A stretch of 29,704 nt of DNA, taken from assembly GCA_949076555.1 (NCBI GenBank), contig CARUOB010000038.1:1-29704 (forward strand), in the 5' to 3' direction. The position numbers were made by a program, and so were the translations under genes. Shown here piece after piece: positions 15,035-26,200 of this stretch (its first letter is position 1; each line of letters begins with the position of its first letter). The notes below the pieces were generated by a model. The model was not told the origin of the DNA and made no database searches. It saw only the letters and a program-made list of their open reading frames with translations. The DNA is from an uncultured Lachnospiraceae bacterium (GTDB taxonomy: Bacteria > Bacillota > Clostridia > Lachnospirales > Lachnospiraceae).

Positions 15035-16561
15035 ATGAAAAATACAATAGAGAGAAAATATTGGATTCCGGGTGTTTTGCTTTTGCTTTGGATGGGTGTA
15101 TTTGCCTTTGCAAACGGGAGCTGCCAGTCTTTCTGGGCGGACGAAATGGCGTCCATCGGATTTATCAAGGACGGGTTAAGTATACCGCAGGTATTAAATA
15201 CGTATCTGTATCGGGAAAATAATTTGCCGCTATATCCGCTGCTTTTGTATATGACTTATCGGATTATGCCGTACGGTGAGAAATATCTGCTGATTCCCTC
15301 TATTTTGTTTTGTCTGGCGGGAATTGTATTTTTGGCCTTGGCTGCGGGCAGGCTGAAAGGAAAACGGGCAGGATTTATCGCCCTGTGTCTGGGGGCTTCG
15401 TCAAACGTTCTGCTCTGGCAGGCGGCGTGGGAGATCAGATGTTATGCCATGGCATTCTTCCTGTCTTCGCTGGTGCTTTATGCTTTTATCGGCAAGATGC
15501 AGAAGCCGGATGGGAAGCGCATGGTTTTATACGGTGTGGCTGTGGCGCTTTGCTTCTGGACGCACTGGTTTGCCTGCATCCTGCTTTTCTTCTACGGGGT
15601 GATTGATCTGGCGCTTGTGATGCTGCGAAAGGTATCGTGGAAACATCTTTTATGCTATGTTCCGGGCTGTCTCATCTATTTCCCGTGGCTTTTTGCGTCG
15701 TTCTATTATAAAAGCTGGGGGTTGGATAACTACTGGAGTGAGGCGCCGAAATGGAAGGATATGTTCTGGACGGTTCTATTTTACCTGAGCGGCAACCGGA
15801 TTCTCTGGTATATATGTCTGCTCACCGGAGCGTTTCTTGTCGGCAGAGCGTTGTATGTGATGCGAAAATCGTACGCAGGGGAAAAGACAGAGGCGCTGCT
15901 TTCGGTATTTTGCGTGGCGGTTACGGGCTGGATGATCGGATTTGTCTTCGTGTTCAGCAAGTATATTTATCCGGAGGGCGGTCTGTTTGTGGAACGCTAT
16001 TTCACGGTCGTGCAGCCCCATATTCTGCTGATCACGGCATTGGGAATCGACGGTATGCTCGAGCTGGCAGAGAAGCGGCTACAAAAGCCTGTCGTGTGGA
16101 CGGTGCGGACTGCTGTCGTTTTGCTGCTGCTTGTGTCTTTTGCTGTCAGTTACCGTGATGCGTACAGATCCATAAGAAAACCCATGGAACCTTACCGTGA
16201 GGCGGCGGACTATCTGGCCGCAGAGGGGAGTATATGGGAGGAAAACACGTTGTTTGTGGGATCTAACGAGTTCTGCGCGCTGGACGGATTTATCGAGTAT
16301 TATTTTGAAAAAAGAGGGTACGACGCGCCGTCGCATATTGTGGACAGTATGGTTCACAGTGAGCAGGAGTCAAGGTTCTATCCGAACTACACGCAGATCC
16401 CCGAGGAAGAACTGCTCTCCTATGACAAAATTTACTGTATGCGGATTCACATGGGCATGGACGAGGCATTGGAGCATCTGCTTGAGGAGAATTATGTGTT
16501 AGTACAGACGAAGGACGAAACGGGTGTAGAAATCTGGGAGAAGAAAACGACAGGGAAATAG
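15035..16561 (+). CDS. GT39/ArnT-like integral membrane glycosyltransferase
   Basis: A 508-residue membrane protein with about ten to eleven spans and a soluble C-terminal domain of about 130 residues. After the first span comes CQSFWADEMASIGF: the Asp36-Glu37 pair in the first extracytoplasmic loop is the hallmark of the GT39/PMT and ArnT group (PMT_2), which transfer a sugar from a polyprenyl phosphate to an extracytoplasmic acceptor. The following ENNLPLYPLLLYM also fits this group, as does WQAAWEIRCYAMAFF near residue 130. The C-terminal part contains EPYREAADYLAAEGS. Acceptor and donor are unknown. The gap from the methyltransferase is 47 bp with AGAGG upstream of the ATG, so they may share a transcript. 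Confidence 0.85.
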   Translation: MKNTIERKYWIPGVLLLLWMGVFAFANGSCQSFWADEMASIGFIKDGLSIPQVLNTYLYRENNLPLYPLLLYMTYRIMPYGEKYLLIPSILFCLAGIVFLALAAGRLKGKRAGFIALCLGASSNVLLWQAAWEIRCYAMAFFLSSLVLYAFIGKMQKPDGKRMVLYGVAVALCFWTHWFACILLFFYGVIDLALVMLRKVSWKHLLCYVPGCLIYFPWLFASFYYKSWGLDNYWSEAPKWKDMFWTVLFYLSGNRILWYICLLTGAFLVGRALYVMRKSYAGEKTEALLSVFCVAVTGWMIGFVFVFSKYIYPEGGLFVERYFTVVQPHILLITALGIDGMLELAEKRLQKPVVWTVRTAVVLLLLVSFAVSYRDAYRSIRKPMEPYREAADYLAAEGSIWEENTLFVGSNEFCALDGFIEYYFEKRGYDAPSHIVDSMVHSEQESRFYPNYTQIPEEELLSYDKIYCMRIHMGMDEALEHLLEENYVLVQTKDETGVEIWEKKTTGK

Positions 16562-16663
16562 TCGGGGACATCCAGAAGCGGTCTTGTCAGGGATAGGGTA
16601 AGACGAGGAAGCAGATTGGAATAGAGCCGATGATAGAACAATGATTGGAAAGGTGCGGACAAT

Positions 16664-17551
16664 ATGGGAGATTATATGGTACGGGCAACGGCGTCAGACG
16701 CGCAGATACGCGCTTTTGCCGTGACGTCAAGGGAGTTGTTGGAAGAGGCGCGGGCGGCTCACAACACAAGCCCCGTGGTGACGGCGGCGCTGGGGCGGCT
16801 GATGACGGGCGCACTCATGATGGGCGGTATGCTCAAAGGGGAAAAAGACATACTCACGCTGCAGATACGCGGCGCAGGCCCGGTGCACGGCATTACGGTG
16901 ACCGCGGATTCGGCAGGCCATGTGAAGGGTTTCGCGGACAACCCGCAGGCGATGATGCCGCCGAACAGCGCGGGAAAGCTGGACGTGGGCGGCGTGATCG
17001 GCGCGGGCGTTCTGCATGTGATGAAGGATATGGGCTTGAAAGAGCCATATGCCTCCACGGTCAACTTGCAGACAGGAGAAATAGGGGATGATCTGAATTA
17101 CTATTTCGCGGCGTCGGAGCAGATTCCTTCCGTGGTGGCGCTTGGGGTGTTGATGAACAGGGACAATACCGTCCGGCAGGCGGGCGGCTTCATCATACAG
17201 TTGATGCCCTTTACCTCGGAGGAGGTAATCAGCCGTCTGGAGGAAGAACTGACAAAAATAACATCTGTCACAGAATTGCTGGAGGCGGGAAAAACGCCGG
17301 AAGAGATTTTGGAGAGCGTGCTTGGCGCGTTCGGGCTGGAGATTACAGACAGGAGTCCGGTGAGCTTTCGGTGCGACTGCAGCAGAGAGCGGGTGGAGAA
17401 AGTACTCCTAAGCCTCGGGGAAAAAGAACTGCAGGAGCTGGTTGACGAGGGAAAAGAAGTGGAGCTGCACTGTCACTTCTGCAACAGGGGCTACACCTTC
17501 TCTGTGGAGGAAGTGAAACACCTTATGAAAACGGGAAAGGCCGGATGTTGA
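16664..17551 (+). CDS. hslO: Redox-regulated chaperone Hsp33
   Basis: Cytosolic holdase chaperone activated by oxidation and unfolding, 295 residues (normal length). The N-terminal MVRATASDAQIRAFAVTSRE and the long core segments IRGAGPVHGITVTAD and DLNYYFAASEQIPS are characteristic. The C-terminal zinc switch has all four cysteines: Cys237 and Cys239 (CDC) and Cys270 and Cys273 (CHFC), which bind zinc when reduced and form disulfides under oxidative stress. The first codons read MGDYMVRATA, so translation could start at 16664 or at the ATG at 16676; GGAAAGGTG upstream favours 16664. No link to its neighbours is evident. Confidence 0.96.
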   Translation: MGDYMVRATASDAQIRAFAVTSRELLEEARAAHNTSPVVTAALGRLMTGALMMGGMLKGEKDILTLQIRGAGPVHGITVTADSAGHVKGFADNPQAMMPPNSAGKLDVGGVIGAGVLHVMKDMGLKEPYASTVNLQTGEIGDDLNYYFAASEQIPSVVALGVLMNRDNTVRQAGGFIIQLMPFTSEEVISRLEEELTKITSVTELLEAGKTPEEILESVLGAFGLEITDRSPVSFRCDCSRERVEKVLLSLGEKELQELVDEGKEVELHCHFCNRGYTFSVEEVKHLMKTGKAGC

Positions 17552-18172
17552 CAGAACTCATAAATTAAAACAGGATTTACCACTCAAAAATAAGCTGTTT
17601 ATATGATGTAATAACGTAAAACGCACAGGTGGGAAGTGAAAAGAAAAATCGAATAAGAAGCACCCGTGATTTTATGGAATATAGGGATAGAACCCTTGTA
17701 AAATGGGGAAAGTAAGTGTGCCGGATGAAATCCGCAATGGAAAAGACAGAGTGGATAACTGCCTAAAATAACGTGGCGTATTGAAAAAGAGAAGAAAAGA
17801 GAGCGGACAGAAAAGGAACGGGCATTGATGTGTTTTTTCGGAGCGCACAGGTGAGAAGGGAGACGGAGCGATTTACCGCGCTGCACAATTTGTTTACCCG
17901 GCAGTACATTTGGGAAAATGCAGAATAAAAATGCTAAAACAAGATTTAATGCAGAAACATAGCTGTTATTTTGACTGCCTGTATGATCTTATGAGAAAAG
18001 GGATGAAATGTGAAAAACCGCGTTTTCACAAGGGGAACGGGACGTGTAACAGCGGGTGCCTGCATAAAATAACGGATTATATATAACGGGGATTATGATG
18101 CTCCGGCATGGTCGGCGGAGAAAGGATGCGGGAAATGGGGTTAAAAACAAAATTAAGAAAGGGCTACGGAAT
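17552..18172. other. 621-bp stretch without a recognised gene
   Basis: Visibly more AT-rich than the flanking genes. The only open frames are short (a dozen or so codons on the plus strand) or implausible minus-strand frames. It contains two near-identical direct repeats of 15 bases, CGCACAGGTGGGAAG (17622-17636) and CGCACAGGTGAGAAG (17844-17858), several AATAACG words (about 17610, 17764, 18067), and a perfect inverted repeat at 18009-18030. No terminator for hslO, no known riboswitch and no clear promoter for nadE could be identified. It could be a decayed gene or an uncharacterised regulatory region. Confidence 0.55.
18009..18030. promoter_or_regulatory. Inverted repeat upstream of nadE
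   Basis: TGTGAAAA (18009-18016), a 6-base centre ACCGCG, and TTTTCACA (18023-18030): perfect 8-bp arms. It lies about 140 bases before the nadE start. It could be an operator for a dimeric regulator or an RNA hairpin. No T tract follows, so it is not a terminator. Confidence 0.45.
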
Positions 18173-20083
18173 ATGAAACAGGGATTTATAAAAGCGGCGG
18201 CTGTGACGCCGAAGATCAAGGTGGCGGACCCCCGCTATAATGCGAAGGAGATAGCGAAGGGAATCGAGGAAGCCGTGAGGCGGGGCGCGAAGCTGATTGT
18301 ATTTCCGGAGCTATGCCTTACCGGCTATACCTGTGACGATCTTTTTTTGCAGGAGCTTTTGCTGACCCAGGCGATGGAGGCACTGGCGGAGGTGCGGACG
18401 GCCACAGAGGACAGCGACGCCCTTGTATTTGTAGGTATGCCGCTGGTCAAAGGCCATAAGCTGTACAATGTGGCGGCTGTTTTGCAGGACGGGGAAATTC
18501 TCGCTTTCATCCCCAAGAGACATATTCCCTCTTACGCGGAGTTTTATGAGGGACGGCATTTCGCGCCGGGAAATACCCGGCCGGAGACTCTCTTATATGA
18601 AGAGAAGGAAATTCCTTTCGGAACTGACATTCTTTTTCAGGTAGATGCGGTGCGCGGACTGACCGTGGGGTGTGAGATCTGCGAGGACATCTGGGCGCCG
18701 GAATCTCCTGCGACGGCCCATGCGCTGGCCGGGGCGACGGTGATCGTCAACCTTTCCGCCTCCAATGAGACGGTAGGAAAAGACGCCTACCGGGAAATGC
18801 TTGTGAAATCCGCCAGCGCAAGACAGATCGCAGCCTATATTTACAGTTCCGCGGGAGAAGGAGAGTCTACACAGGATCTTGTTTTCGGCGGCCATAATAT
18901 CATTGCGGAGAACGGCAGGATACTGGCACAGGCAAAACGGTTTGAAGCGGGCGCTGTCTACGCGGATCTGGATATCCACAGACTCGGACATGAGCGGCGC
19001 AGAATGAACACCTATCAGGGGGAAAATCTGCGGGAACACGAGATATTAGCAGTGCATATGGAGGAGGAAGAGACTTTGCTGGAGAGGCGTTTTTCTGCCA
19101 GACCTTTTGTGCCGGATCAGGCCAGGGAGCGGGAAGAACGCTGCAATGAGATTCTCTCCATTCAATCCCATGGGCTGAAAAAGCGATATGAGCATACCGG
19201 ATGCCAGTCTGCGGTGCTGGGGATTTCCGGTGGTCTGGATTCTACTCTTGCGCTTTTGGTGACGGTGCGCACTTTTGATATGCTGGGCCTTTCCAGAGAT
19301 AAAATAACGTCTGTTACAATGCCTTGCTTTGGCACTACGGACAGAACTTACGACAATGCCTGCAAGCTGGCGCGGCTGCTTGGAACCACGCTTCGGGAGG
19401 TGGATATCAAAGAGGCTGTGAACGTGCATTTTTGCGATATCGGCCAGAGCCTCGACTGTCATGACGTGACTTACGAGAACGGGCAGGCGAGAGAGCGGAC
19501 GCAGGTGCTTATGGATATCGCCAACCAGACGGGCGGGCTGGTGATCGGTACGGGAGATATGTCAGAGCTTGCCCTCGGCTGGGCGACCTATAACGGGGAT
19601 CACATGTCCATGTACGGTGTGAATGCCGGTGTGCCAAAGACGCTGGTACGGCATCTGGTGCGCTATTATGCGGATACATGCGGTGACGAGGCGCTTAACG
19701 CACTTTTGCTGGACATTCTGGATACGCCAGTAAGCCCCGAGCTGCTGCCTCCTGTGGACGGTGTGATTTCCCAAAAGACCGAAGATTTGGTGGGGCCTTA
19801 TGAACTGCATGATTTCTTTTTGTATTATATGCTGCGCTGTGGCTTTGCGCCTGCTAAGGTGTACAGGGTGGCCCGTATGGCCTTTGCGGGAATTTATGAC
19901 GATGACGTCATTTTGAAGTGGTTAAAGATCTTTTATCAACGGTTTTTTGCCCAGCAGTTTAAGCGCTCCTGTCTGCCGGACGGCCCGAAGGTGGGAAGTG
20001 TGGCGCTCTCGCCAAGGGGGGATTGGCGGATGCCGTCGGACGCCTGCGCGGCGGCGTGGCTTTCGCAGCTTGAGGAGTTGTAG
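18173..20083 (+). CDS. nadE: Glutamine-dependent NAD+ synthetase
   Basis: Two-domain cytosolic enzyme, 636 residues, making NAD+ from deamido-NAD+, ATP and glutamine. The N-terminal nitrilase-type glutaminase has its catalytic triad: Glu46 (VFPELCLTGYTC), Lys115 (IPKRHIPSY) and Cys170 (VGCEICEDIWAP), and supplies ammonia to the synthetase. The C-terminal synthetase has the ATP pyrophosphatase P-loop SGGLDS at residues 352-357 and later GTGDMSELALGW. The full-length family size is matched when starting at the ATG at 18173 (MKQGFIKAAAVTPK), preceded by GAAAGGG. An upstream in-frame ATG at 18095 would add 26 basic residues with no family support. It converges with the giant surface-protein gene at a shared terminator. 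Confidence 0.96.
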   Translation: MKQGFIKAAAVTPKIKVADPRYNAKEIAKGIEEAVRRGAKLIVFPELCLTGYTCDDLFLQELLLTQAMEALAEVRTATEDSDALVFVGMPLVKGHKLYNVAAVLQDGEILAFIPKRHIPSYAEFYEGRHFAPGNTRPETLLYEEKEIPFGTDILFQVDAVRGLTVGCEICEDIWAPESPATAHALAGATVIVNLSASNETVGKDAYREMLVKSASARQIAAYIYSSAGEGESTQDLVFGGHNIIAENGRILAQAKRFEAGAVYADLDIHRLGHERRRMNTYQGENLREHEILAVHMEEEETLLERRFSARPFVPDQAREREERCNEILSIQSHGLKKRYEHTGCQSAVLGISGGLDSTLALLVTVRTFDMLGLSRDKITSVTMPCFGTTDRTYDNACKLARLLGTTLREVDIKEAVNVHFCDIGQSLDCHDVTYENGQARERTQVLMDIANQTGGLVIGTGDMSELALGWATYNGDHMSMYGVNAGVPKTLVRHLVRYYADTCGDEALNALLLDILDTPVSPELLPPVDGVISQKTEDLVGPYELHDFFLYYMLRCGFAPAKVYRVARMAFAGIYDDDVILKWLKIFYQRFFAQQFKRSCLPDGPKVGSVALSPRGDWRMPSDACAAAWLSQLEEL

Positions 20084-20128
20084 ATAAAAAACCGATGGAT
20101 TATCGGAGGAAATATACGTTTGCCAAGA

Positions 20129-20169
20129 AAAGCAGGCAGTCAATCCGGGAGGGATTAACTGCCTGCTTT
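20129..20169. terminator. Bidirectional intrinsic terminator between nadE and the giant gene
   Basis: AAAGCAGGCAGT (20129-20140) pairs perfectly over 12 bp with ACTGCCTGCTTT (20158-20169); an AATCC/GGATT inner stem shortens the loop. T-rich sequence follows on both strands (CGTGTTTCCTGCTTTT on plus, TTTTCTTGG on minus). It lies 45 bases after the nadE stop and 36 bases after the stop of the minus-strand gene. Confidence 0.8.
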
Positions 20170-20204
20170 CGTGTTTCCTGCTTTTAGATATCACAGGTAT
20201 TGCT

Positions 20205-23200
20205 CTATTTTACTTTGACAGAATAGCGGATGACAGTCGCTTTTTCGTTGTCTGCCTGACCGCGGAATGTTACTTTTAACTGCAGACTGTAGGTTTTGCC
20301 CTTAATTGTCTCAGCGGTATTTCGCAACGTGATGACAGGGCCATTTCCTTCATTTGTGTATTCACATTGGAATGCGTCCGTGTTATTCAGAAGTTCTACG
20401 TTCTCAATCGGCAGTTCCGTTTCGCGCCCTTTCAATGTGGCTGTTATACGGCGCGTGATGGCAGGGGATGTGCCGCTGTATATGGTGAGGCTCTTGGGAG
20501 AGACTGCTGCCTTTGGCTTGCCCTGCTTTAACTTGAGATTGATCTCCGGTGTCATGTAGCGAATCGAATCTCCGGCTGCGTTTTCAATGTTGAGATCGAG
20601 CTTTACCTTATAGTTGTACTTGGTAATCAGCGCTGCGTTTTGCTTTGCATGTATGAATACTTTGCCGTCTTTGCACTCTGCAAGGAACAGGTGGGCTGCC
20701 CTGCCGGAAAGCCGCGCGCCGGTTACGGTTCCGTTTAGGGACTTCAGTGAGGGTGTCACCGTCACATAGGTTCCTTCACGGTTTAATACGTCAATGCTTC
20801 CTTTGGCGGATATCTTGACGGCCTTATCCATAGCAGTGTTCGTGACTTTGACGGTGAGCGGTGTGCTTACTGTCAGCGTATCGGCTGCCCGGATATTTAC
20901 TTTGAATTTGTAGCTGCCGGGCGTCACAGCCGTGTTGTTCAGCTTAGCGATTACCTGTTGTCTTTCCCTGTCATATTGGAAGACAATGTCTTTCTGGATG
21001 ACTGCCTGTGACTTTGCGTCTGCTGCGCTTACGCTCACGCCTGCTGGTGTAAATGCAGCGCCGTCCTTCCACATCACTGCTGTCGACGCGGCGTCATAAG
21101 CCATGGATGCAGAGTTTGTGTTGAGCTGCAGCGTAGCTTTGGCTAACTTGGCAGCCGGTTTGTTTTTGCTCACTTTCACGGTAAAGGGCACGTCGAGCGC
21201 GTCTGTCCATGTATTGTGCGACAGTTTGAACTTGGTACGATAGGACTTATTCTGCCCGCCCTTTCCGGTGTATTGGATCAGCATGTTCCCGCTTTCGTCA
21301 TTCATCAGGGAGAAACCGGCTTGTCTGGATGCACTGTCAAGTTCATACCGTACATCAGGGTAGGGGTCTCCGTTTGGCTGATGGACAGTCGGATTCAAAA
21401 TTGCGCTGTTTAATCCCGCGTCGGGATAGAGCGTTACAGTCTTGCTGGAGAACTTACATGCGGGCGCTTTCTTTTCCACACCGACAGTAAAGTCTGTCGT
21501 AACGGCTTTGTAGCCGCTGAAATGTAATGTCAGTGTACCCTTCTTATTGCAGTTGGTGGCAAGTCCCTCGCCTTTGGCTTTCAGGACAAAGGAACCGTTG
21601 TCATTCTTGACTGTGAAATCACAGTCAGCCAGCTCCACCCGCTCCAGCGTATCCTCGGATGTCACCGTTAAACGGCTGTTTTCCCAGTTCTTATAGAAGA
21701 GATTTACCTTTGCGGTCTGTTTGATCTTAAATTTCGGCTTTTGATCGACGACCTTGACGGTAAGGGGTACATTGTCATAGCTGTACTCTTTTGTTCCTTC
21801 TTTTACCGTGCCCTGGAGGGTAAGTTTGTATGTTCCCTTGGCCGTGCCGCTGACTGCATTGATCACATACTGTTCCGGCGAGGCGTCGGTATTCAGTGTG
21901 AACTTACCGGCATCGCTTCCCATAAGTTTGACATCTGTCACTTGGTATCCTGTGCACGGATAGAGTGCAAATGCAGTGCCAGTGGTCTGCTGCAGATTTA
22001 TTGTGACAGGTGTGTCACTGACGTTTGGCCTCGCGTCGGACACGTGCAAACGGATCTCGGTCTGCGTCTTGGCAGGGTCGTTTGCGATCAGGGTAATTTT
22101 TGCCATACCAGCGGCTTTCATGGTGAGCGGTATGCTGTAGCCGCCCGCAGCGGCCGTCGGCTTGTCGGCTTTGATTACCTTGGTGTTGTTGTTTTTGAGC
22201 GTCAGTTTCTCTGCGCCTGTGACGGTGACATGGATTGTGCCCGTATTGGAGGCGTCAGTGGTGTTCATCGCGCTGTAATACACATGGTTCTGCTGCGTAT
22301 CAGCGGCGAAACCATCCACGGAGGTCACCTGTATTGCTGCGGGTGCCTCTTCGGTAACTTTGATTTTAAACTGTGTTTTCAGCAGTTTATTATCCGCAAA
22401 TTTGATCTGTGCCGTTACGGTTGCATCTCCGGCTTCGACAGCGTTCAGAGTTACTTCCGATCCGCTGGCGGCGCTGAGCTTCGCAACAGCCGGTTTATTT
22501 ATGCTCCATGCTACCCGGCTGCCGTATGTGGAGAGATCGAGCGGTGCGCCGTTACTGCTCCAGAGCACGGACAGGGGTAAGGATTTGCCCTTTTGCAGGG
22601 AACTGCTGTCTGCGCCTATGGCAATGCCGGTCACAGTGGTGAACGCTACGGATAAATCTTTTTCAAACGGCTTCGCGTCGGCATCCTGCGGGTCATTGTA
22701 CTGGGCCAGAAAATTTTTATTTTGTACGCCGGCAAACTGTTTCAAGGGAACGCTGCGGGACGCCTCGTGCCATGTCCAGCCCTGTGGAAGTGCTACGTCT
22801 GCCAGTGTGAGCTGTTCGTTTGTCAGTGCCGTCAGTCCTGTAGGAATGTTGGCGTCCTCCACAGTTGTGGCGGTCTTTACCGATACTTCGCACACGGCCG
22901 TCTTCGATCCTAATGCGGTGGTAACAGTGGCGCTTATTTTAGCGGCGCCCCTGCTATGTGCGGTCACAACAGCGGCCAGAGTGTTATTTCCGTTCTCTGT
23001 AACCGAAGCGACAGCCGAATTGTCGGATGTCCAAGTGACCGACGCAACAGTGACATCGCTTGGCGTGACAAATAACTTTAACTGTTGTGTATTCGGCATC
23101 TGGGAAACCGGCGCATTCTGTGCATCTAGATACAGGGTACAGCTGCTCGTATTTAAGGTGACTCCGGTCAGCTGATTTCTGCTCACGGTTACGTCGCAGG

Positions 23201-26200
23201 TCAGCGTAGGGCCATTCTTAACTGAGGCCAGAATTTTGGCACTGCCAGCGCCGACAGGTGTTACGAGTCCGGCTTTGGATACGGTGACGACGCTCTCGTC
23301 AGTGCTGCTCCATGTGATATCGCTGATATCCGCGGTACCGTCCTTTACCTTCAGGAGCTCTGTCCGGTCCGGCTCAGCGGACAGGTCGAACTGCAGAGAG
23401 GTATGGTTTAATGTATAGTTATATACCTGTACGGTACAGGACGCCGTTTTGCCGTTGTGGGTAGTGACTGTGATTTTGGCGGTGCCTGTTCCGGCTGCCG
23501 TCACGGCGCCGTTTCCATCCACTGTGGCAACGTCGTCATTGTCGCTTGACCAAGTGACATTTTTGTTGGTTGCATTGTCGGGTTTTACCGTAGCCGTCAA
23601 TGTTTCCGTCTGCGCAAGCTGCATGTTCAGAGTGGTTTTGTTCAGGGTAACGCCTGTAGCATTTACGACAGTGGTGTCACCTCTCACGGCGAGATAGCCG
23701 ATCTCGGAATTGCGGCTGTCGTCCACATTTACTGCCGTAATGCGGTAAGCTTCTTTGGAATCCGTTTTTTGCAGATCGTCTGCGGTAAAGTAGTAATAAC
23801 TGCCGTTCGTTGCTTCTTTTACCGTAAAGGTATCTATGACAGCCGTGTCATAGGGTCTGGTGATCGTTACGGTTACAGGATATGCATAGGAATCGAAACC
23901 ATAATAAGCGTTCGTATTGGTGTTGTCGCTGCTGAACCAGACGCCACGGCTGCCCAGGGAATGCCACTCGCCATATGCTTCGTCTGCATTGTATGCAGTC
24001 GTATAATATACCGTTCCGGTAGACTGCATGATACCTGGCTTTCCTTCCTTGGTGATCTTCGCATACACACCGATGTATTCCGGGGAAAGGCCTGACAGAT
24101 ACAAGGTGAAAGTGGAGCTAGACCAGCTGGCGTGGTCTGGTTTCCAGCCGCTAATTGGTTCTCCCAGCCGGTCGAAGAGCTCAAGCTGGAAGCCGCCGTT
24201 GTTCCAATAGTTCATCGCTGTCTCAGCGGTCACTTTGTTGTTATACTTGTGGATATAATGGCCGGCAAGCTGTTCGGAAGAAAATGATACATAAGCTCCG
24301 CTCTTGCCATTGCCGGACCAGGAGCCTGCCCACTGGTCGTTCATGTAAAACTTGCTGTCATCATACACATAGAGGTCGTGCGAGAGCGCGCCGGACGCCC
24401 CTGCCATATACTGCACCCGATATACACCTTCGGAAAGGCCGGAGGAATCGCTCCATGTGCCGGTGTGATTGATATAGCCGTCGGCGGTTTTCCCTTTGGT
24501 GAATGTCACTTTGCTGCCGATGATGTTTTGGCCATTGTAGATCATCGCAGTGACCGTCTCATTTGCAAATATGTTTTTCTCGGGAATCGCTAAGTGCATG
24601 GATAGCTTCGTTAATGGCTGTGCATGGTAGCGGATGGTGTCGGAGTGTATTGATTTTACGCCACCGCCGCTGCCGGTGCTGCCAGTGGAGTAGTTATACC
24701 ATCTGACACTGCTGTTAGTATGGTTAAAAGTTTTCGCCTTTCCGCTCTTGTCCGTATAGGCATATAGGAAATATGCTGCCCTGCTTTGCGGGGGCGCGTA
24801 GCTGTTTCCGGAGCTGTCCACAAATGCGAGGGACAGCATTCCCTCAGTGACGGTATCTTCAGCAGTGCCCATGCAGGTTTCGTATTTGCTGTCACTGTAG
24901 ACAGATACGGAAACTTTTGTGCCTTCGTCGACGGTGGAGTCGGTTTTGACTTCGTAAAGTCCCTTCTTATAATTATAGTGTTCAAAGGATACAAAATCTT
25001 TTGACGATGCGTACAGAGAGATCCTCTTGTCTTTTATCGTGTCTATGAATGCGTAGTCGGGGTCTGCCTCGAATCGGTAGGTATAATCTGTGGAATTGGC
25101 CGCATTCCAATACACATTTTTTTGAAGTTTCTTTAATTTGTAGAGATATGTCTCTTCTCCATTTCCGGGTACGGCATTGACAAACTCCGAGATTACAGTG
25201 CCGCCATGATAGAAAACAGGACGGACTTTTGCCGGATCGATGTTGATACCTGAAAGTGTAACATACAGATAGTCACCATAATTGTCGTAGGATGCATCTG
25301 AGTGATCGGTTGTCAGATACAAATGAGTTAAAACAGCCGTGTTATCGACAGATACTATGTTTTCTACCGTATAGGAGGTCTGGTCAGTAAAGGTAATGAC
25401 CGCCTTGTACATGCCCGCTGTCAGATATTTGGAAAAATACATGGTGCAGGAAAGCCGCTGGCTCTGCAGTTTGGTTGTCAGGCCGGAGATAGAGTAGTAA
25501 CCAAAACAGTCTTCATACGGATCGTAGCTATTCGAATAAAGAGAGAGATTGGTGGCCTTTCCGGCCTTGTTTCCTTCGGCATCAACCAGAGTCACACTGG
25601 AAACCTGCTCCTTTGTATAAGACTCGGGAAAATTTTTGATCTGGATGTTCGCGGATCGGGCGTTTGGCTTGATGTAGCTTGTCTCAGCCATAGGTGAGCC
25701 GACTATATCTGCGGTAAATGTAAACTGAGCGTCCTGTTTCAGCCAGATGTTTCCGTACTGGTCTGTCAGGGTGATTTGGGCTTCACAGGGTGCATCTTCC
25801 GTAATGGCGATGTCTGTGGCCGCACCGGACGAATCCGTCAGGATGTCCTTAATATAGTACATATCATAACTATTGTTGACGGAAGCAATTTCGTTGCTGG
25901 ACACGGCTTTTTCACCGATGGAGAGCGTCAGGGTATATTTTCTGCCGGAATCCTTTTTCAGGCCGGACACTTTGGCAAGAAACGGTCTGGTATCACCTAT
26001 TGCATAATACTTGGGTGCAAATACGGACGCGATATCACCGCGCTGTTGGGAGGCAGTGGCAGCAGCCCAGCCAGGAGTCCATGCTAAGAGCGCAGCAGGA
26101 AGCTTTTCCTCTGTAATCTTATCTGCTGCAATGCGGTTGCCTTCGAAATAGGCTGTGTCAAGCCAGGGCATCCCGGACAGATCCGGCAGGTCGTCCAGAT

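Noticed and set aside
17599..17886. Minus-strand open frame of 95 codons in the gap before nadE
   Set aside because: No ribosome binding site, biased composition and no recognisable domain; more likely a chance opening.
22360..23175. Plus-strand open frame of 271 codons inside the giant gene
   Set aside because: Antisense shadow caused by the Thr/Val/Ala-rich repeats of the real minus-strand gene; no ribosome binding site or family.
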